Assembly (NCBI RefSeq): GCF_002741015.1
Contig: NZ_CP016616.1
Span: forward strand, 4,862,501 to 4,926,500
Direction: 5' to 3'
Length of the DNA stretch: 64,000 bases
Source: Microvirga ossetica
Lineage (GTDB): Bacteria; Pseudomonadota; Alphaproteobacteria; Rhizobiales; Beijerinckiaceae
Of the stretch, positions 33,823-43,225 are shown piece after piece (position 1 is the stretch's first letter; every line of letters starts with the position of its first letter). The position numbers and the translations under genes were made by a program. The notes below the pieces were generated by a model. That model was given only the letters and a program-made list of their open reading frames with translations, did no database searches and was not told the origin of the DNA.

Positions 33823-35088
33823 TTACTGCCAGCCGTTGCGCTTGATCCGCTTCAGGTCACGGTCGAGGCGGTTCAGGGCTTGCGACGGCTCGGCGCGTTT
33901 CGACAGCGCCTGATGCACCGCGTTGAAGAACTCGGTCGAGACCTTGTTGTAGTTCTGGCCGGTGACGGTAGCGGGGCGGGCGACCGCGTTGCTGAACACG
34001 CCGACCAGATCGCCGATGAAGGGGTTCGCCTTGGCGATGTCGGCATCGCTGTAGAGCGAGACGATGGTCGGGTTGAACGAGCCTTCAACCGCGCGGCGCT
34101 TCTGTTCGGCCGCGCCCGTCAGATACATGACGAGATCGGTCGCCGCTGCCGCGTTCTTGGAATATTTCGACACGGCGAGGAGCTGCCCGCCCAGCGTGCC
34201 GGCATGGCGACCGTCCGCGCCACCCTTCGGCAGGGGCGCGATGCCGACCTTGTCCTTGATCGTGCTGTCGGGCCCTTGAGCCAGCGCCCAGGCATAGGGC
34301 CAGTTGCGCATGAAGGCGGCGTTGCCGGCCTGAAAGACGCCGCGCGCTTCCTCTTCCGTGTAGTTGAGCACGCCTTCCGGCGTGACGGTGCCGACCCAGC
34401 CAGCGGCCGTCTTCAAGGCCTCGATGGCCTTCGGGTTCTCGATGGTGACCTCGCCCTTCTCGTCGACGATGGTGCCGCCGTTGTAGGAGGCGATCCATTC
34501 GAGGGCATTGGTGGTCAGGCCCTCATAGGCGCGGCCTTGCCAGGTATAGCCCCAGAAGTCGTTTCGTCCTTCCTTGCGCTCGCCTTCCTGGATGAGGCGG
34601 GCCGTCTCGGTGAGGTCGGCCCAGGTCTGCGGCACGGGGCGCTTGTACTTGTCGAGCAGATCCTTGCGATAATAGAGCAGGCCCGCATCGGCGAACCACG
34701 GCACGGCCATGAGCTTGCCGTCGACCCGGCTCGTCTCGACCATGGCGGGAAGATGGTCGCCGACGGCACTCTGTGCCTTTGATGTCAGGTCGAGCAGGTG
34801 ATTGCCGAGGGTGCCGGTCCAGACCACGTCGATCTGGAACACGTCGATGTCGCCCGCGCCGGCAGCGAGCAACTGCTGGAACAGGGCGAGGCGCTCGGTG
34901 GCGGAATTGGGCGTCGAGACGATCTTGACCGTGTTGCCGGTGCGTTGCGCCCAGGCATCGACGCCCTGCTTGCAGATCTCGTATTCCTTGCCGAGCGCGC
35001 TGCACGAGATCGAGATCTCGACGGCAAAGGCGCTGGTCGATGCGGCGATTGCGGCAGCCGCGGCGAAGCTGGCGATGAGGCGGGACAT
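33823..35088 (-). CDS. Sugar-binding receptor of ABC importer (ThuE-like)
   Basis: A 421-residue periplasmic receptor of the family 1 (MalE) class. The signal peptide is LIASFAAAAAIAASTSAFA. The mature N-terminus (VEISISCSALGKEYEICKQG) and STPNSATERLALFQQLLAAG then DIDVFQIDVVWTGTLGNHLL resemble rhizobial ThuE, the trehalose/maltose/sucrose receptor. Aromatic residues such as WGYTWQGRAYEGLT and MRNWPYAWALAQG fit sugar stacking. It is the first gene of the operon; the 128-base gap to the divergent UPF0173 gene must contain its promoter. No thuAB catabolic genes or LacI regulator are nearby, so the sugar is an inference from similarity only. Confidence 0.88.
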   Translation of the reverse strand: MSRLIASFAAAAAIAASTSAFAVEISISCSALGKEYEICKQGVDAWAQRTGNTVKIVSTPNSATERLALFQQLLAAGAGDIDVFQIDVVWTGTLGNHLLDLTSKAQSAVGDHLPAMVETSRVDGKLMAVPWFADAGLLYYRKDLLDKYKRPVPQTWADLTETARLIQEGERKEGRNDFWGYTWQGRAYEGLTTNALEWIASYNGGTIVDEKGEVTIENPKAIEALKTAAGWVGTVTPEGVLNYTEEEARGVFQAGNAAFMRNWPYAWALAQGPDSTIKDKVGIAPLPKGGADGRHAGTLGGQLLAVSKYSKNAAAATDLVMYLTGAAEQKRRAVEGSFNPTIVSLYSDADIAKANPFIGDLVGVFSNAVARPATVTGQNYNKVSTEFFNAVHQALSKRAEPSQALNRLDRDLKRIKRNGWQ

Positions 35089-35216
35089 GACTCTCCTCCT
35101 GCAGGCTTGAGATTTATTGCTTAGCTTCTAAAAGCCCCACTTGGCGTTTTGTTCCTGTGAAACGTGGTCCGGGGCCGCTTGTGCCCCATCTGATGCTGCC
35201 GAAACGAGGATAACTT

Positions 35217-35918
35217 ATGAAAATCACATGGTTCGGTCATTCCGCCTTCCGGCTCGATCTCGCCGGCACAGCCGTGCTCATCGATCCGTTCTTCACCGGC
35301 AACCCGGGTTTCGAGGGCGACAAGGCGAAGATCGCAGAGGGCATCTCGCACATCCTGCTCACCCATGGCCACGGCGATCATGTGGGCGATACCGTCGAGA
35401 TCGCGAAGAAGACGGGGGCCAAGGTCGTCACGAATTTCGAGCTCTGCATGTATCTCGCCAAGCAGGGCGTCCAGAACGTCGATCCCATGAACACCGGCGG
35501 CACCACCGACCAGGGCGGCTTCACCGTCACGCTTGTACGGGCCGACCACTCGTCCGGCCTCGTGGAGATGGATGTGAACTTCCCGCTCGGCAGCGCCAAC
35601 GGCATCGTCGTGAAGGCGCCGGGCGAGCCGACGATCTACCACATGGGAGACACCGACATCTTCGGCGACATGGCCCTGATCGCCGAGATCCATAAGCCAG
35701 ACGTGGTGATCGTGCCCATCGGCGACCGCTTCACCATGGGCCCCGAGGTCGCGGCGCTCGCCGTACAGCGCTTTTTCGGCGGCGCCAAGGCCGCCATCCC
35801 CTGCCACTACGCCTCCTTCCCGCCGCTCGTCCCCAACGCCGACCGCTTCGTCGCGGCGCTCGACGGCAAGGGCGTCCAGGTCGTGGTGCCGCACAAGACG
35901 GTGGGCGTGACGGTTTGA
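35217..35918 (+). CDS. UPF0173 metal-dependent hydrolase (metallo-beta-lactamase fold)
   Basis: A 233-residue protein of the UPF0173 family. It begins [20 protein letters not shown] and carries the metal ligands [10 protein letters not shown] (HxHxDH), a distal His in [12 protein letters not shown], the Asp in [14 protein letters not shown] and the C-terminal [17 protein letters not shown]. The length and complete ligand set indicate a working hydrolase. The substrate is unknown. Close homologues are standard neighbours of gatC/gatA in rhizobia, as here (gatC starts 250 bases downstream, after a block of repeats). Confidence 0.92.
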   Translation: MKITWFGHSAFRLDLAGTAVLIDPFFTGNPGFEGDKAKIAEGISHILLTHGHGDHVGDTVEIAKKTGAKVVTNFELCMYLAKQGVQNVDPMNTGGTTDQGGFTVTLVRADHSSGLVEMDVNFPLGSANGIVVKAPGEPTIYHMGDTDIFGDMALIAEIHKPDVVIVPIGDRFTMGPEVAALAVQRFFGGAKAAIPCHYASFPPLVPNADRFVAALDGKGVQVVVPHKTVGVTV

Positions 35919-35927
35919 ACCGGTCGG

Positions 35928-36085
35928 CGTCATCCCGGACGCCGCAGGCGATCCGGGATCGCCCGAACCAGCTTGGCACTGTCATCCCCGCGCAGGCGGG
36001 GATGACAGTGCCCAGGTTCATGAGCCGTTTCCTCTACCCGATCCCGGATCTCCGCTTCGCGCCGTCCGGGATGACGGATGAGCAT
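35928..36085. repeat. Nested intergenic palindromes
   Basis: An outer inverted repeat (GTCATCCCGGACGCCGCAGG and, at the other end, CGCCGTCCGGGATGAC) contains an inner perfect 15-bp stem: CACTGTCATCCCCGC (35977-35991) with GCGGGGATGACAGTG (35996-36010), loop GCAG. It looks like one repeat inserted into another, between the UPF0173 gene and gatC. Confidence 0.8.
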
Positions 36086-36169
36086 CGGGCTTCCCACATC
36101 CAACGTTGCCCCCCGAGGCGGGCGGGTGCTATAGGCCGGCCAGCAGATTTCCAAGAGGTTAGGCCATTC

Positions 36170-36457
36170 ATGTCGGTCGATGAGAAAACGGTCCGCCGCA
36201 TCGCCCATCTGGCGCGCATTGCCGTGACGGATGCGGAGGTGCCGCATCTCCAGGGCGAGCTCAACGCGATTCTCTCCTTCGTCGAGCAACTCAACGAGGT
36301 GGATGTGGAGGGCGTCGAGCCGATGACCTCCGTCACCCCCATGATCATGAAGAAGCGCCGGGACGGCGTGACCGATGGCGGCTATGCGGACAAGATCGTC
36401 CGGAATGCCCCGGCCACCGAGGACAACTTCTTCCTGGTGCCTAAAGTCATTGAATGA
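36170..36457 (+). CDS. gatC: Glu/Asp-tRNA amidotransferase subunit GatC
   Basis: GatC is the small linker subunit of the GatCAB complex, which converts Glu-tRNA(Gln) (and often Asp-tRNA(Asn)) to the amidated form. The 95-residue product matches the family: [48 protein letters not shown] and the C-terminal [19 protein letters not shown] 36170 has AAGAGG upstream. The earlier in-frame ATGs translate the palindromic repeat and are not used. A repeat of about 100 bases separates it from gatA. It is of note that a tRNA-Gln gene occurs in the same window. Confidence 0.95.
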   Translation: MSVDEKTVRRIAHLARIAVTDAEVPHLQGELNAILSFVEQLNEVDVEGVEPMTSVTPMIMKKRRDGVTDGGYADKIVRNAPATEDNFFLVPKVIE

Positions 36458-36459
36458 CA

Positions 36460-36562
36460 CCGTCATCCCGGCCGGAGCGTGAGCGGAGAGCCGGGATCGC
36501 TAGACCAGTTTCCATTTCCAGACGATCCCGGATCGCGGCAGGGCCGCGTCCGGGATGACCAG
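36460..36562. repeat. Intergenic palindromic repeat between gatC and gatA
   Basis: CACCGTCATCCCGGCCGG and, facing it, GGCCGCGTCCGGGATGACC enclose GAGAGCCGGGATCG / CGATCCCGGATCG. It leaves only a few bases before the gatA start. Confidence 0.75.
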
Positions 36563-36571
36563 GATTCCGCC

Positions 36572-38086
36572 GTGACCGAACTGACCCATCTCACCATTGC
36601 CGAGGCCCGCGACGGCCTGAAGGCCAAGACCTTCTCCGCAACGGAACTTGCCAAGGCCCATCTCGCCGCCATGGAGAAGGCGAGGGCGCTCAACGCCTAT
36701 GTGCTCGAGACGCCGGAGAAGGCGCTTTCCATGGCCAAGGCCTCGGACGAGAAGCTCGGCCGCGGCGAAGGCGGCGCGCTCGAGGGCATCCCGCTCGGCA
36801 TCAAGGACCTGTTCTGCACCGAAGGCGTGGTGTCCACTGCCGGCTCCAAGATCCTCGGCAACTTCAACCCTCCTTATGAATCCACCGTCACCCGGAACCT
36901 GTGGAACGACGGCGCGGTCATGCTCGGCAAGCTCAACATGGACGAGTTCGCCATGGGCTCCTCCAACGAGACCAGCGCCTTCGGCCCGGTGGTCTCGCCC
37001 TGGCGGCGCGAGGGGTCGAACGTGAGCGCGGGCGCTTCCGGCGCCATCGAGGGCACGCATCTCGTTCCCGGCGGTTCCTCGGGCGGCTCGGCTGCGGCAG
37101 TCGCGGCCCATCTGTGCCTCGCCGCCACCGCGACCGATACCGGCGGCTCGATCCGCCAGCCGGCGGCCTTCACCGGCACGGTCGGCATCAAGCCGACCTA
37201 TGGGCGCGTCTCCCGCTGGGGCACGGTGGCCTTCGCCTCGTCCCTCGACCAAGCCGGCCCGATCGCCCGCACCGTGCGCGACACCGCCATCATGCTGCGC
37301 TCGATGGCCGGACCGGATCCGAGGGACACGACCTGCGTCGATCTCCCGGTGCCGGATTTCGAGGCGGCGGTTTCCCGCGGCGTGAAGGGTCTCAAGATCG
37401 GCATTCCGAAAGAATACCGGGTCGACGGCATGTCGCCCGAGATCGAGCAGCTCTGGCACCAGGGCGCCGAATGGCTGCGCGCCGCCGGCGCCGAGATCGT
37501 CGACGTCTCCCTGCCGCACACCAAATACGCGCTGCCTGCCTACTACATCGTGGCGCCTGCCGAGGCCTCCTCGAACCTCGCCCGCTATGACGGCGTGCGC
37601 TACGGCCTGCGCGAGAACGGCAAGGACATCGTCGATCTCTACGAGAAGACCCGCGCCGCCGGCTTCGGCCGCGAGGTCAAGCGCCGCATCATGATCGGCA
37701 CCTACGTGCTCTCGGCTGGCTATTACGACGCCTATTACGTCCGGGCGCAGAAGCTGCGCACCCTGATCAAGCGCGACTTCGAGGAAGTCTATGCCCAGGG
37801 CGTGCACGCGATCCTGACCCCCGCCACACCGACCGCTGCCTTCGGCATCGGCGAGAAGGGCTCGGGCGACCCGGTCGAGATGTATCTCAACGACATCTTC
37901 ACGGTGACCGTGAACATGGCGGGCCTGCCGGGCATCGCCGTGCCGGCCGGGCGCGATTCTCAAGGGCTGCCGCTCGGTCTCCAGCTCATCGGCCGCGCCT
38001 TCGACGAAGAGACCCTCTTCGCCACGGGCCAGGTGATCGAGGATGCGGCCGGCCGCATCAAGCTGCCTCGGGCCTGGTGGGCTTAA
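36572..38086 (+). CDS. gatA: Glu/Asp-tRNA amidotransferase subunit GatA
   Basis: GatA is the amidase that releases ammonia from glutamine for GatB. The 504-residue protein contains the amidase signature with the Ser-cisSer-Lys triad: Lys in [20 protein letters not shown], cis-Ser and nucleophile Ser in [20 protein letters not shown] and [35 protein letters not shown] and the C-terminal [19 protein letters not shown] are also typical. I use the GTG at 36572 ([16 protein letters not shown]), where family similarity begins; longer starts would translate the repeat between gatC and gatA. Confidence 0.96.
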   Translation: MTELTHLTIAEARDGLKAKTFSATELAKAHLAAMEKARALNAYVLETPEKALSMAKASDEKLGRGEGGALEGIPLGIKDLFCTEGVVSTAGSKILGNFNPPYESTVTRNLWNDGAVMLGKLNMDEFAMGSSNETSAFGPVVSPWRREGSNVSAGASGAIEGTHLVPGGSSGGSAAAVAAHLCLAATATDTGGSIRQPAAFTGTVGIKPTYGRVSRWGTVAFASSLDQAGPIARTVRDTAIMLRSMAGPDPRDTTCVDLPVPDFEAAVSRGVKGLKIGIPKEYRVDGMSPEIEQLWHQGAEWLRAAGAEIVDVSLPHTKYALPAYYIVAPAEASSNLARYDGVRYGLRENGKDIVDLYEKTRAAGFGREVKRRIMIGTYVLSAGYYDAYYVRAQKLRTLIKRDFEEVYAQGVHAILTPATPTAAFGIGEKGSGDPVEMYLNDIFTVTVNMAGLPGIAVPAGRDSQGLPLGLQLIGRAFDEETLFATGQVIEDAAGRIKLPRAWWA

Positions 38087-38092
38087 AGTCAC

Positions 38093-38392
38093 GTGCATCC
38101 CACCGTTCCCGTCGTCCATCTCTGGGACTGGCTGCCCGCGGCCTTCGATCCGGTTCTGATCGTTATCGCTGTCTGGCTCGGCTGGAAGGCCGACCAGTTC
38201 GGCAAGGTGATGATCGTCGCCATGGCGGCGCTGGCGATTTCCGTGCTCGTCTCCTGGGCGATCAGCAGCATGGGCCTGCCCTGGATCGCACCCGTGCGGT
38301 CCGACGCGCTGACCCTGTTCCCGGTGCGCTTCGTCGCCGCTCTGCTCTGGGCCAGCGGCGCTTACGCGGCCCGCAGGGTGGCGAGGCGCTAG
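38093..38392 (+). CDS. Small membrane protein downstream of gatA
   Basis: A 99-residue protein starting with GTG at 38093, six bases after the gatA stop, so probably co-transcribed. Three hydrophobic segments are visible: FDPVLIVIAVWLGWKA, VMIVAMAALAISVLVSWAIS and FPVRFVAALLWASGAYAA. The C-terminus is basic (ARRVARR). It resembles uncharacterised small membrane proteins next to gatA in related genomes; I know of no function. Confidence 0.72.
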   Translation: MHPTVPVVHLWDWLPAAFDPVLIVIAVWLGWKADQFGKVMIVAMAALAISVLVSWAISSMGLPWIAPVRSDALTLFPVRFVAALLWASGAYAARRVARR

Positions 38393-38494
38393 AGCTGTTT
38401 CCACTTGCGTGGAATCATTTCTCTTCCTTGGTTTGCCGCATTTTTTGACGGCGAACCGGGTCCACTTCGCCGAAAAATGCTCTAGGTCTCGGCT
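38392..38494. repeat. GAGCATTTTTCGG-type intergenic repeat
   Basis: CTAGAGCTGTTTCCACTTG at one side and CACTTCGCCGAAAAATGCTCTAG at the other. Read on the minus strand it starts GAGCATTTTTCGGCGAAGTGG, a widespread rhizobial repeat. It overlaps the 3' end of the following minus-strand gene. Confidence 0.75.
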
Positions 38495-39009
38495 AGCCCG
38501 GCCCCGGTGCCTGCCGGGTTTCCAAGCGCGGTGGCGATCTCCTCGAGGGTCGCCTTCTCGGCATCGCTGACCGCGACGCCGCCGAAGCCCAGGAAGCCGC
38601 CTTCCTTGCCGGCCTCGGCCGATTTCCGGGCGACGCTCCACAGCCAGGCCTTGAAGGCTGCCGCATCCTCGGGCGCCTTGGCATCGAGCAGGCCCGAGAC
38701 CGAGTGAAGCTCCGCGACGGCCTTAGTCTTGATGTCGGCGAACTGGCTGCCTTTGAACTGCGACTGGAAACTCTCGCGGACGGCGTTGCGGGTGTCGGTA
38801 TTCGTGATGTCGTCGGCCACCGCCTTCACGAGCGGCGTCGCCTGAGCGTCCTGCTTGGCTTCGAGCAGCGCCCAGCCGCTCGACATGGATTCCTGCAACA
38901 GGCTCCAGAGGCCGCCCGGATCCGCGGCCGTGATCGCCATGCCGGCGACCACCGGGCTGGCGACGAGACGGGACCATTCCTCGGGCGTGAAATTCGACTT
39001 GCTGGCCAT
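38482..39009 (-). CDS. Alphaproteobacterial hypothetical protein (about 175 aa)
   Basis: A 175-residue soluble protein starting MASKSNFTPEEWSRLVASPV at ATG 39009. Helical, alanine-rich segments follow (VVAGMAITAADPGGLWSLLQ, KAWLWSVARKSAEAGKEGGF), with a terminal VSDAEKATLEEIATALG. Similar proteins beginning with a FTPEEW motif are common hypotheticals in rhizobia. An in-frame ATG at 39096 is possible but has no support. No signal peptide or catalytic motif is seen. Its 3' end enters the repeat at 38392-38494. Confidence 0.75.
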   Translation of the reverse strand: MASKSNFTPEEWSRLVASPVVAGMAITAADPGGLWSLLQESMSSGWALLEAKQDAQATPLVKAVADDITNTDTRNAVRESFQSQFKGSQFADIKTKAVAELHSVSGLLDAKAPEDAAAFKAWLWSVARKSAEAGKEGGFLGFGGVAVSDAEKATLEEIATALGNPAGTGAGLAET

Positions 39010-39164
39010 CTCATTGCTCCTGTCGGGCTGCCCGGGAAGGGTTCTCGAGCGTAACCGCCCGTGCTCGCCGTTGGTTCCTGGCGGCGAGGACCGCATCGGG
39101 CCAAAAAAATGGGCCTGACCCGAAGGTCAGACCCATCATGCGCAGCGTTACGCGGGACGCGAGG

Positions 39165-39485
39165 TTACTGCGGGTTGGCCGGAGCCGCCGGAGCGGCCGG
39201 GGAAGAGGGAGTAGCCGGGGCTGCGGGAGCCGCCGGGGTCATCGGGGTTACGGGAGCGCTCGGCGCCTTGCTCGGGGAAGAGCTCTCGGTCGGGGTGCCG
39301 GTGCTGCCGGTGGTGCTCGGCTCGTTACTGCCGCCGTCATAGAACAGGAAGGCGAGCAGGCCGAGTGCGACAACAAGACCGCCGATCACATAAGCAAGAG
39401 TGTTCGAACCACGCCCGGTGTTATCGTAGACGTTGGTTTCGCGATTGTAGACATTGGGTTCGCGATCCATAGGATCCATAGCCAT
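39165..39485 (-). CDS. Single-pass membrane protein with Pro/Ala-rich tail
   Basis: A 106-residue protein with a polar N-terminus (MAMDPMDREPNVYNRETNVY), one transmembrane helix (TLAYVIGGLVVALGLLAFLF) and a low-complexity tail of Ser, Thr, Pro and Ala (SAPVTPMTPAAPAAPATP). ATG 39485 is preceded by AAGGAG at good distance. Tail sequences of this type are usually in the periplasm. No known domain is recognised. Confidence 0.75.
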   Translation of the reverse strand: MAMDPMDREPNVYNRETNVYDNTGRGSNTLAYVIGGLVVALGLLAFLFYDGGSNEPSTTGSTGTPTESSSPSKAPSAPVTPMTPAAPAAPATPSSPAAPAAPANPQ

Positions 39486-39841
39486 TTTGAAACTCCTTGA
39501 CCGTTTTACCTCCCGAACAACGCCGAATGTCGGATGCGGTTTCATCGCAGCGTGGCAATTATTTTCGATATCTGAGAATAAATCCGATCTAATCTTAACG
39601 ATTGGTTCACCAACCTGAACGTCCGTTCATCTAGAAGGGGGTTGACCCGTTCCTGCGTCGCTCTTACTCCGGCTAGAGCATCGCGCGGAAAAGCGGACCC
39701 GGTTTTCACTGGCGTGGCCCGCTGGGTCCGCGCCCAACGGTGCTCTCATTTATGGAGGAAGCATCGGATGGATCCTGAAAGTGCAAATCCACTTTTGGGT
39801 CCGATGCTTGGCAAACGGCGAGAATTAAAGGCGCAAGGCTC
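39486..39841. other. Intergenic region with two adjacent GAGCATCG-type repeats
   Basis: About 355 bases. From 39673 there are two neighbouring inverted repeats: GAGCATCGCGCGGAAAAGCG … CCCAACGGTGCTC (39675-39746) and AAGCATCGGATGGATCC … GGGTCCGATGCTT (39756-39810), the latter ending about 30 bases before gatB. The AT-rich part at 39546-39640 may hold the promoter of the minus-strand membrane protein. Confidence 0.65.
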
Positions 39842-41317
39842 ATGAACGCTCCGGTCAACCCTAAGAAGCTCATCAAAGGCGCGACAGGCGATTGGGAAAT
39901 CGTCGTCGGCATGGAGATCCATGCCCAGGTGACGAGCCAGGCCAAGCTGTTCTCCGGCGCCTCGACGGCCTTCGGCGGCGATCCGAACAGCCACGTTTCC
40001 CTGGTGGATGCGGCCATGCCCGGCATGCTGCCCGTGATCAACGAGGAATGCGTGCGCCAGGCCATTCGCACGGGGCTCGGTCTCAAGGCCGAGATCAACC
40101 TGAAGAGCACCTTCGACCGCAAGAACTACTTCTATCCGGATCTGCCGCAGGGCTACCAGATCAGCCAGTACAAGAGCCCGATCGTGGGCGAGGGCGAGGT
40201 GATCGTGGACGTGCCGGAGAGCGGCGAGACCATCACCGTGCGCATCGAGCGCCTGCATCTCGAGCAGGATGCCGGCAAGTCGATCCACGACCTGCACCCG
40301 ACCCTGAGCTTCGTCGACCTCAACCGCTCGGGCGTGGCGCTCATGGAGATCGTGTCGAAGCCGGATCTGCGCTCGGCGGACGAGGCGCGCGCCTATGTGA
40401 CCAAGCTGCGCACGATCCTGCGCTATCTCGGCACCTGCGACGGCGACATGGAGAAGGGCAATCTCCGCGCCGACGTGAACGTCTCGGTCCGCCGCCCCGG
40501 CGAGGAATTCGGCACCCGCTGCGAGATCAAGAACGTCAACTCGATCCGCTTCATCGGACAGGCCGTCGACGTCGAGGCGCGGCGCCAGATCGCGATCCTG
40601 GAGGACGGCGGCAAGATCGACCAGGAGACCCGTCTCTACGATCCGGGCAAGGGCGAGACGCGCTCCATGCGCTCCAAGGAAGAGGCGCACGATTACCGCT
40701 ACTTCCCCGATCCGGATCTGCTGCCGCTCGAATTCGACCAGGCCTATGTGGACGATCTCGCCCAGCACCTGCCGGAACTGCCGGACGAGAAGAAGGCTCG
40801 CTTCATGGCGTCCTACGGGGTGCCGGCCTACGATGCCGGCGTGCTGGTGGCCGAGCGCGCCTCCGCCGACTTCTACGAGGAAGTCGCCAAGGGCCGTGAC
40901 GGCAAGGCTGCCGCGAACTGGGTGATCAACGAGCTGTTCGGCCGCCTCAACAAGGAAGGCAAGGACATCACCGAGACGCCGGTTACGGCCGCCCAGCTCG
41001 GCGCCATCATCGAGCTCATCGGCGAGAACGTGATCTCCGGCAAGATCGCCAAGGATCTGTTCGAGATCGTCTTCACCGAAGGCGGCGACCCGCGCGAGAT
41101 CGTGGAAAGGCGCGGCATGAAGCAGGTGACCGACACTGGCGCCATCGAGAAGGCCGTGGACGAGATCATCGCCGCCAACCCCGACAAGGTGGAGCAGGCG
41201 AAGGCGAAGCCGACCCTGCTCGGCTGGTTCGTCGGCCAGACCATGAAGGCCACCGGCGGCAAGGCCAACCCGCAGGCCCTCAACGAGATCTTGAAGCAGA
41301 AGCTCGGGATCGAGTAA
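39842..41317 (+). CDS. gatB: Glu/Asp-tRNA amidotransferase subunit GatB
   Basis: GatB is the kinase/transamidase subunit of GatCAB. The 491-residue product has the family sequences [40 protein letters not shown] (zinc/Mg site region), [13 protein letters not shown], and the tail (YqeY-like) domain with [20 protein letters not shown] and the C-terminal [14 protein letters not shown] 39842 is directly at the end of a palindromic repeat. It is separated from gatC-gatA by a small plus-strand gene and two minus-strand genes, so it cannot be in the same transcript. Confidence 0.96.
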   Translation: MNAPVNPKKLIKGATGDWEIVVGMEIHAQVTSQAKLFSGASTAFGGDPNSHVSLVDAAMPGMLPVINEECVRQAIRTGLGLKAEINLKSTFDRKNYFYPDLPQGYQISQYKSPIVGEGEVIVDVPESGETITVRIERLHLEQDAGKSIHDLHPTLSFVDLNRSGVALMEIVSKPDLRSADEARAYVTKLRTILRYLGTCDGDMEKGNLRADVNVSVRRPGEEFGTRCEIKNVNSIRFIGQAVDVEARRQIAILEDGGKIDQETRLYDPGKGETRSMRSKEEAHDYRYFPDPDLLPLEFDQAYVDDLAQHLPELPDEKKARFMASYGVPAYDAGVLVAERASADFYEEVAKGRDGKAAANWVINELFGRLNKEGKDITETPVTAAQLGAIIELIGENVISGKIAKDLFEIVFTEGGDPREIVERRGMKQVTDTGAIEKAVDEIIAANPDKVEQAKAKPTLLGWFVGQTMKATGGKANPQALNEILKQKLGIE

Positions 41318-41378
41318 GTCTCGTCGGCTCGCCGGCGGAGGCTGCCGTTTCCGCCGGACTTTTGCAGGTGCTGATCCC

Positions 41379-42038
41379 GTGACCGCGCAGCCCAATCCCT
41401 TCGCACCGCACTGGCTGATCCGCGACATCACGGTCGCGACGCACCGGACCCTGGTCGGGCCCGGCGGGCTGCTCTTCCTGGGCGACTCGCTGGTGGAGGG
41501 ATTCTACTGGAGCAACCTGGGCGGCCTTCCGGTGCTCAATGCCGGCTATTTCGGCATCTGGACGGAGGAGCTGGAGCCGAAGGTGGCGCGCCTGCTGAAA
41601 TCGGCGCAGCCGAGCCTCGGCGTGCTGCTCGTCGGAACGAACGACGCCAAGAAAAGCAATTCGGAGGAAAGCGTCGACGCGACCGCCGAGCATTTCGAAC
41701 GCGTCGTGGGGCATTTCGAGGATGCGGGCGTGCCCTTCATCGCGATGACGCCGCCGCCGATCGAGCCGGCCAAGCGGCTCTCAAACTTCTACTCGGCCGA
41801 TTTCATGGCCTCCGTGAGCCGGCGCATCACGCAGATCGTCGACGGCCGGGCGGCAGCCATCCTCGATCTTCAGAAGGATTTCGCGGATTCCGACGGCGCC
41901 GCACGAACCGGGATCACCACGGACGGAATCCATCTGTCGGCGGAGGCGTACCGCCTGCTGCACGACATGCTTGAAACGACGATCGCCGCATTGACGGCGC
42001 GGAGGGGCGATGAACGAGGCCAGTCAGCCAGACGTTAG
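41379..42038 (+). CDS. SGNH/GDSL-type hydrolase
   Basis: A 219-residue protein of the SGNH hydrolase fold. The block I nucleophile is in LLFLGDSLVEGFYWSNLGG, the oxyanion Gly is in NAGYFGIWTEELEP, block III Asn is in LLVGTNDAKKSNSEE and the catalytic Asp/His are in TTDGIHLSAEAYRLLHDML. It has no signal peptide, and the GTG at 41379 is the only reasonable start. Its end overlaps the acyltransferase-3 gene by 29 bases, so the two are translationally coupled. A combined role in adding or removing acyl groups on an exported glycan is a good inference. Confidence 0.88.
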   Translation: MTAQPNPFAPHWLIRDITVATHRTLVGPGGLLFLGDSLVEGFYWSNLGGLPVLNAGYFGIWTEELEPKVARLLKSAQPSLGVLLVGTNDAKKSNSEESVDATAEHFERVVGHFEDAGVPFIAMTPPPIEPAKRLSNFYSADFMASVSRRITQIVDGRAAAILDLQKDFADSDGAARTGITTDGIHLSAEAYRLLHDMLETTIAALTARRGDERGQSARR

Positions 42039-43188
42039 TCCTGCCCCGCCGCGGAGCGGCGCGCATTGGCCGTTCCTCGACCTTCTGCGCCTGGGTGCGG
42101 CGTTGCTGGTGCTCTTCGGGCATAGCCGAGGACTCGTCTTCGTGAGCTTTCAGGATATCGCCCAGGCGGGCTTGGGGACGAAGGCCTTCTATTTCCTGAC
42201 GGGCATTCACAGGGAGGGCGTTGCGATCTTCTTTGCGGTCAGCGGATTCCTGGTCGGTGGCGGCGTCTGGCGCTCGCTGCGAAGGAGCGGGTTCGATGCG
42301 AAGGTTTATTTCGCCAGCCGCTTCGCCCGCATTTACGTCGTTCTCCTGCCGGCACTGGTGTTGACGCTGCTGCTCGACCGGATCGGGCGATCCTACCTGA
42401 TCGACACACGCTTCTTCGGCGAACGGCCCTTGATGCCCATCGGCCTCACCTCAGATTGGACCTGGGGGCAGCTCGCCTGCAATGTCGCAGCGGTGCAGGG
42501 AATTTTCTGCAGGCCGCTCGGGGCAAATCCGCCGCTCTGGTCGCTAGGCTATGAATGGGTGTTCTATCTTCTTGCGCCCGTACTGTTCGGCATCTGCCTC
42601 GCGAAGTTCCCGAAAGTGCTCAAGCTCTGCGCCGTCGCGCTGCTGGTCCTGGGAGTATCCTCCCTTGCACGAGGCCTTCTGAGCTGGATGCCCTGGTTCA
42701 TCATCTGGCTCGCAGGGGCCTTGGCCGCTCAGATCGTTCGAGAGCGCGAGCTGCCCCTGGCTACAGGCCTCGCTGGCCTCGCTGCGATCGGGGCCGGCTT
42801 CGTCATCTCTCGCCTGCAGATTCTGCCGCCCTACGGCACCGATCTCATGGTCGGTTTGGGAACGGCGCTCGCCATCGCCAACCGGCCGTTGCTGTCCTGG
42901 TGCCCGCTCTCGGGTCCGGTGCGCATCGGAGCGGATTTCTCCTATTCGCTTTACCTCATCCATGTGCCGGTCACCGTGTTCCTGGGCGGCCTTCTCGAGT
43001 GGTACGGCTGGCCCTCGGTGCTGGTTCGTCCCAGCGCCTCCTCCTATGCGACTTATGCGAGCCTCGTGATCGCTGCACTCGTTGCAGCCTTTGTGTTTTC
43101 CCTCTTCACCGAGCGTCGGACGGAAAGCTTCCGCGATTTCCTCCTTCGGCGCAGAGCCACGGCTTCCGTGCTCCCGACGCGCGTTTAA
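42010..43188 (+). CDS. Acyltransferase-3 (OafA/NodX-type) membrane protein
   Basis: A 392-residue integral membrane acyltransferase (Acyltransferase_3), which moves acyl groups onto extracytoplasmic sugars. It starts WPFLDLLRLGAALLVLFGHS, with the His of this segment being the catalytic candidate, then HREGVAIFFAVSGFLVGGGV, RFARIYVVLLPALVLTLLL and a C-terminal FSYSLYLIHVPVTVFLG. About ten membrane helices are visible. Unlike many OafA proteins it has no fused SGNH domain, but an SGNH hydrolase is encoded just upstream with overlapping ends. Confidence 0.92.
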   Translation: MNEASQPDVSPAPPRSGAHWPFLDLLRLGAALLVLFGHSRGLVFVSFQDIAQAGLGTKAFYFLTGIHREGVAIFFAVSGFLVGGGVWRSLRRSGFDAKVYFASRFARIYVVLLPALVLTLLLDRIGRSYLIDTRFFGERPLMPIGLTSDWTWGQLACNVAAVQGIFCRPLGANPPLWSLGYEWVFYLLAPVLFGICLAKFPKVLKLCAVALLVLGVSSLARGLLSWMPWFIIWLAGALAAQIVRERELPLATGLAGLAAIGAGFVISRLQILPPYGTDLMVGLGTALAIANRPLLSWCPLSGPVRIGADFSYSLYLIHVPVTVFLGGLLEWYGWPSVLVRPSASSYATYASLVIAALVAAFVFSLFTERRTESFRDFLLRRRATASVLPTRV

Positions 43189-43225
43189 CCCTTGCATTTC
43201 TCCAATAGGCTGACCGATCACGACG

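Noticed and set aside
35915..36169. N-terminal extension of GatC from an in-frame ATG at 35915
   Set aside because: The extension translates the palindromic repeat; GatC similarity and a ribosome-binding site begin at 36170.
36500..38641. Open frame of about 710 codons on the minus strand
   Set aside because: It is antisense to gatA and its neighbours, an effect of GC-rich third positions; gatA is unambiguous.
39746..41431. Minus-strand open frame of about 560 codons opposite gatB
   Set aside because: It shows no recognisable domain and mirrors the codon pattern of gatB.
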